Of a stretch of DNA of 64,000 nt, positions 62,150 to 64,000 are shown piece by piece; positions within the stretch are counted from its first letter, which is position 1; each line of letters begins with the position of its first letter. Source of the DNA: Planococcus citri (lineage: Eukaryota > Arthropoda > Insecta > Hemiptera > Pseudococcidae); assembly GCF_950023065.1 (NCBI RefSeq), contig NC_088679.1, positions 76,322,001-76,386,000 on the forward strand, written 5' to 3'. A program made the position numbers and the translations under genes. A model generated the notes under the pieces. The model searched no databases, was not told the origin of the DNA, and saw nothing but the letters and a program-made list of their open reading frames with translations.

Positions 62150-63190
62150 TTTTATTTTATTCCTACTGGATCGGGACAATAATTATTCCCTAAGTGGGGA
62201 ATAATTACCACTTACCTGGATAGCTCTAGAGATGATATGGGGTAGATAATCCTTCCTAACTAATTACGTATGTACTCTAATAATAATAAAACACATTTGT
62301 GATGACTACTAAAATGTCTTTATTAAGTATTAGTTATATAAGAAGGTACGCAGAGGGTGATTACAAACTACACATTTGAACATAATGAAATGGTCAGACG
62401 CGTTACCCGCCACTTAGGACCTGGATAAGTATAAGAATTCTAATCAATTACGTATTAAGTGAGTACCTAATACATAATTAGTCAGAATAACACCAATAAT
62501 TGAGATGTAGTTACAATTATTACGAGTTAATTTGGGTAGGTCTCATAAATATAATATTCCTACTTCGACTAACTCAATTAATTAATACTAAACTATAATT
62601 AATTGAGGGAACCATCAGGCCCAAATAAGTATTTCTCAATACTTACCAAAGACACTGTACACATTACCTATCCAGTCAATGTACTCACTGAATCCTGGTA
62701 CTTGATAGGTATGTACTACACGAGGTTCGATGTATTATGAGAAATGCCTTTGATGCCCGGGGTGATCAAATATGCATCCAAAAGAACCATATTGATTAAG
62801 TAGAATTAATCAATATGTTCAGGGAAACACTAATTACCACGTTAGAAGTGGGTTAAACACGATAAATGGTACATTGTCTTAAGGACCATGCACTTTCACA
62901 TTTTCCAGTGCCGAAGCGAGAATACATATTTACAACATTGACTTAGCTCCAGAGAGCTCGAGATTCCGGTGCTAAGTGAAGAGCCTTGCTCGTGATCTTG
63001 CAAGTTGCAACAGTTGCCGGATCCACGAGCAGAGAATCCCCCACATTCCCCATACTTCCAGTATAGATATAATTTTAGAGAGAGCAAGTAACGAAGTATC
63101 TCCCTATAAATAGATCGAGTAATATTGGGCAAAAAGGGAGTTATACTAATAATCGCTAAGGCGGTTACGGCATCCTGCTCCTCGCAGGTT
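62150..63190 (-). repeat. LTR-like or unclassified dispersed repeat
   Basis: The reverse complement matches 53310-53420 (tactggaagtatgg) and about 55030-55080 (gctatccaNg, ggtaattattcc). Palindromic gggaataattacc-type phrases occur near 62190-62212. No coding remnant of a polyprotein is seen within the segment. Confidence 0.4.
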
Positions 63191-63521
63191 TTTACTTATG
63201 TTTGTTCTGACATCTCTTGAAAGTCAACAAAAGCTGATGAAATTTCAATCAAATTGAGCAAAAATTCGCAATCATTGCTGAAAACATGGTAAGAACTTGT
63301 TCATAATACACGTAAGAATCTATAAAGCAAACAACTTCAATTTGGGATGAAGGGGGGGGGGGGGGGTGTCATTACTTTCAAAATTAACTTCCATCAATGT
63401 TACTGAACAAAACGAACAAAAAACCTGAATTATCGAAATGGTCAATTTTGTATTCTCAAAAATTCGTCGAAAATCGAGAAAAAAATTTAGGCACTCCTGA
63501 AATTTTTCTAAATTAAGCACA

Positions 63522-63660
63522 GAATCAATTTCTAATCTTCATGAATAATGAAACATTTTCCTGATAACAATTGATAAGTTAACTGACGTTTGTGAATACG
63601 ACTCTGAGGTTATTTTTTCAGTCATTCATGGTGTTGATATTCTTTGAGGATTTTCCTATT
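63522..63660 (+). pseudogene. Partial copy of peptide-gene leader
   Basis: Repeats atcaatttctaatctt, gatgaaacat-like and gacgtttgtgaatacgact phrases seen before the coding copies at 56040-56105 and 57000-57025, then cagtcattcatggtgtt. No signal-peptide frame follows within the expected 100 bp, so it is probably a truncated duplicate. Confidence 0.5.
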
Positions 63661-63904
63661 CGTGCCATCTATAAATTTATCTTCCGTAACTTTTTTTATC
63701 AACTTTAGGAATAAAATCATCAATTTATAATTTTCACACTTTATGTCTCTCGAAGATCAATGCGTATTAAATTAGTCACTGATCCATCTGAGCAAATTAT
63801 TCACCGCCATAGTCAAGTTTTCAGTTCACAAAAAAGTAGAAAATCACTTGACTGCTTTCTAGTTTAAATACCTATCTAATCAATTCAAAATTTTGAATGC
63901 ACAG

Positions 63905-64000
63905 AAAATTCCTCGAAATCTATCAACTTTATTTCCATCGCAATTCGTACACAAAGTTTCTTCAAATAATTACATCGCTGATTTCTAATCCTGATAAAAC
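63905..64000 (+). other. Start of another peptide-gene copy at window edge
   Basis: The last 96 bases (gaaaattcctcgaaatctat, caactttatttccatcgcaa, catcgctgatttctaatcct) align with 55962-56065, the leader of the first peptide gene. If the copy is complete, its ATG would lie about 110 bp beyond the window. Confidence 0.5.

Overview
The window looks like a piece of an AT-rich arthropod nuclear genome, probably hemipteran. A mealybug or scale insect is my guess from the texture (low GC, many short TAGGTAGGTACC-type runs); no species-diagnostic gene is present. Genes have GT-AG introns, coding density is very low, and most of the DNA is repeat-derived. There are no bacterial-type operons, no CRISPR array and no convincing tRNA or rRNA gene.

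Three gene loci can be supported. (1) A complete seven-exon aldo-keto reductase on the + strand (22433-31053, 314 aa, catalytic tetrad intact). (2) A complete four-exon gene on the - strand for a 180-aa secreted protein resembling the insect DUF1091 / lipid-recognition group (13186-14027). (3) A small tandem family encoding secreted peptides of about 80-100 aa (about 55960-57480), with partial copies at 56776-56930, 63522-63660 and the right edge. Its signal peptide is conserved and its mature part divergent, so these are candidate effector-like or defence-like peptides. Two weaker exon candidates lie at 1515-1842 (+) and 11942-12164 (-), and a possible promoter region at 49380-50100.

Repeats by position: 1-2300, scattered short repeats; 2965-6104, a 402-bp tandem satellite interrupted by a near-perfect palindrome at 3263-3757; 7953-11432, an 8-bp-unit array split by a 2.76-kb inverted-repeat element (8242-11001) that itself holds another inverted-repeat element (8997-10229); 15195-19460, a decayed 5'-truncated RTE-like LINE on the - strand, interrupted by a 1.7-kb insert that carries a tRNA-derived SINE; 22998-23966, a TA-flanked MITE in intron 1 of the reductase; 34290-35545, a 130-bp satellite with paired GTTCGCGAAC palindromes; 38039-48152, a 10-kb 50-bp satellite with higher-order structure in the order A-B-A-A-B-A-B-C-C; 52034-52946 and 53916-54847, two more TA-flanked elements; 60114-62120, a 2-kb foldback element whose arms are built of 121-bp tandem repeats.

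The strongest theme is a set of large non-coding inverted-repeat elements that share one plan: short terminal repeats, and internal tandem repeats arranged as opposing arms. The most gene-like novelty is the small secreted-peptide family. The aldo-keto reductase and the DUF1091-like gene are ordinary and lie as islands between repeats.
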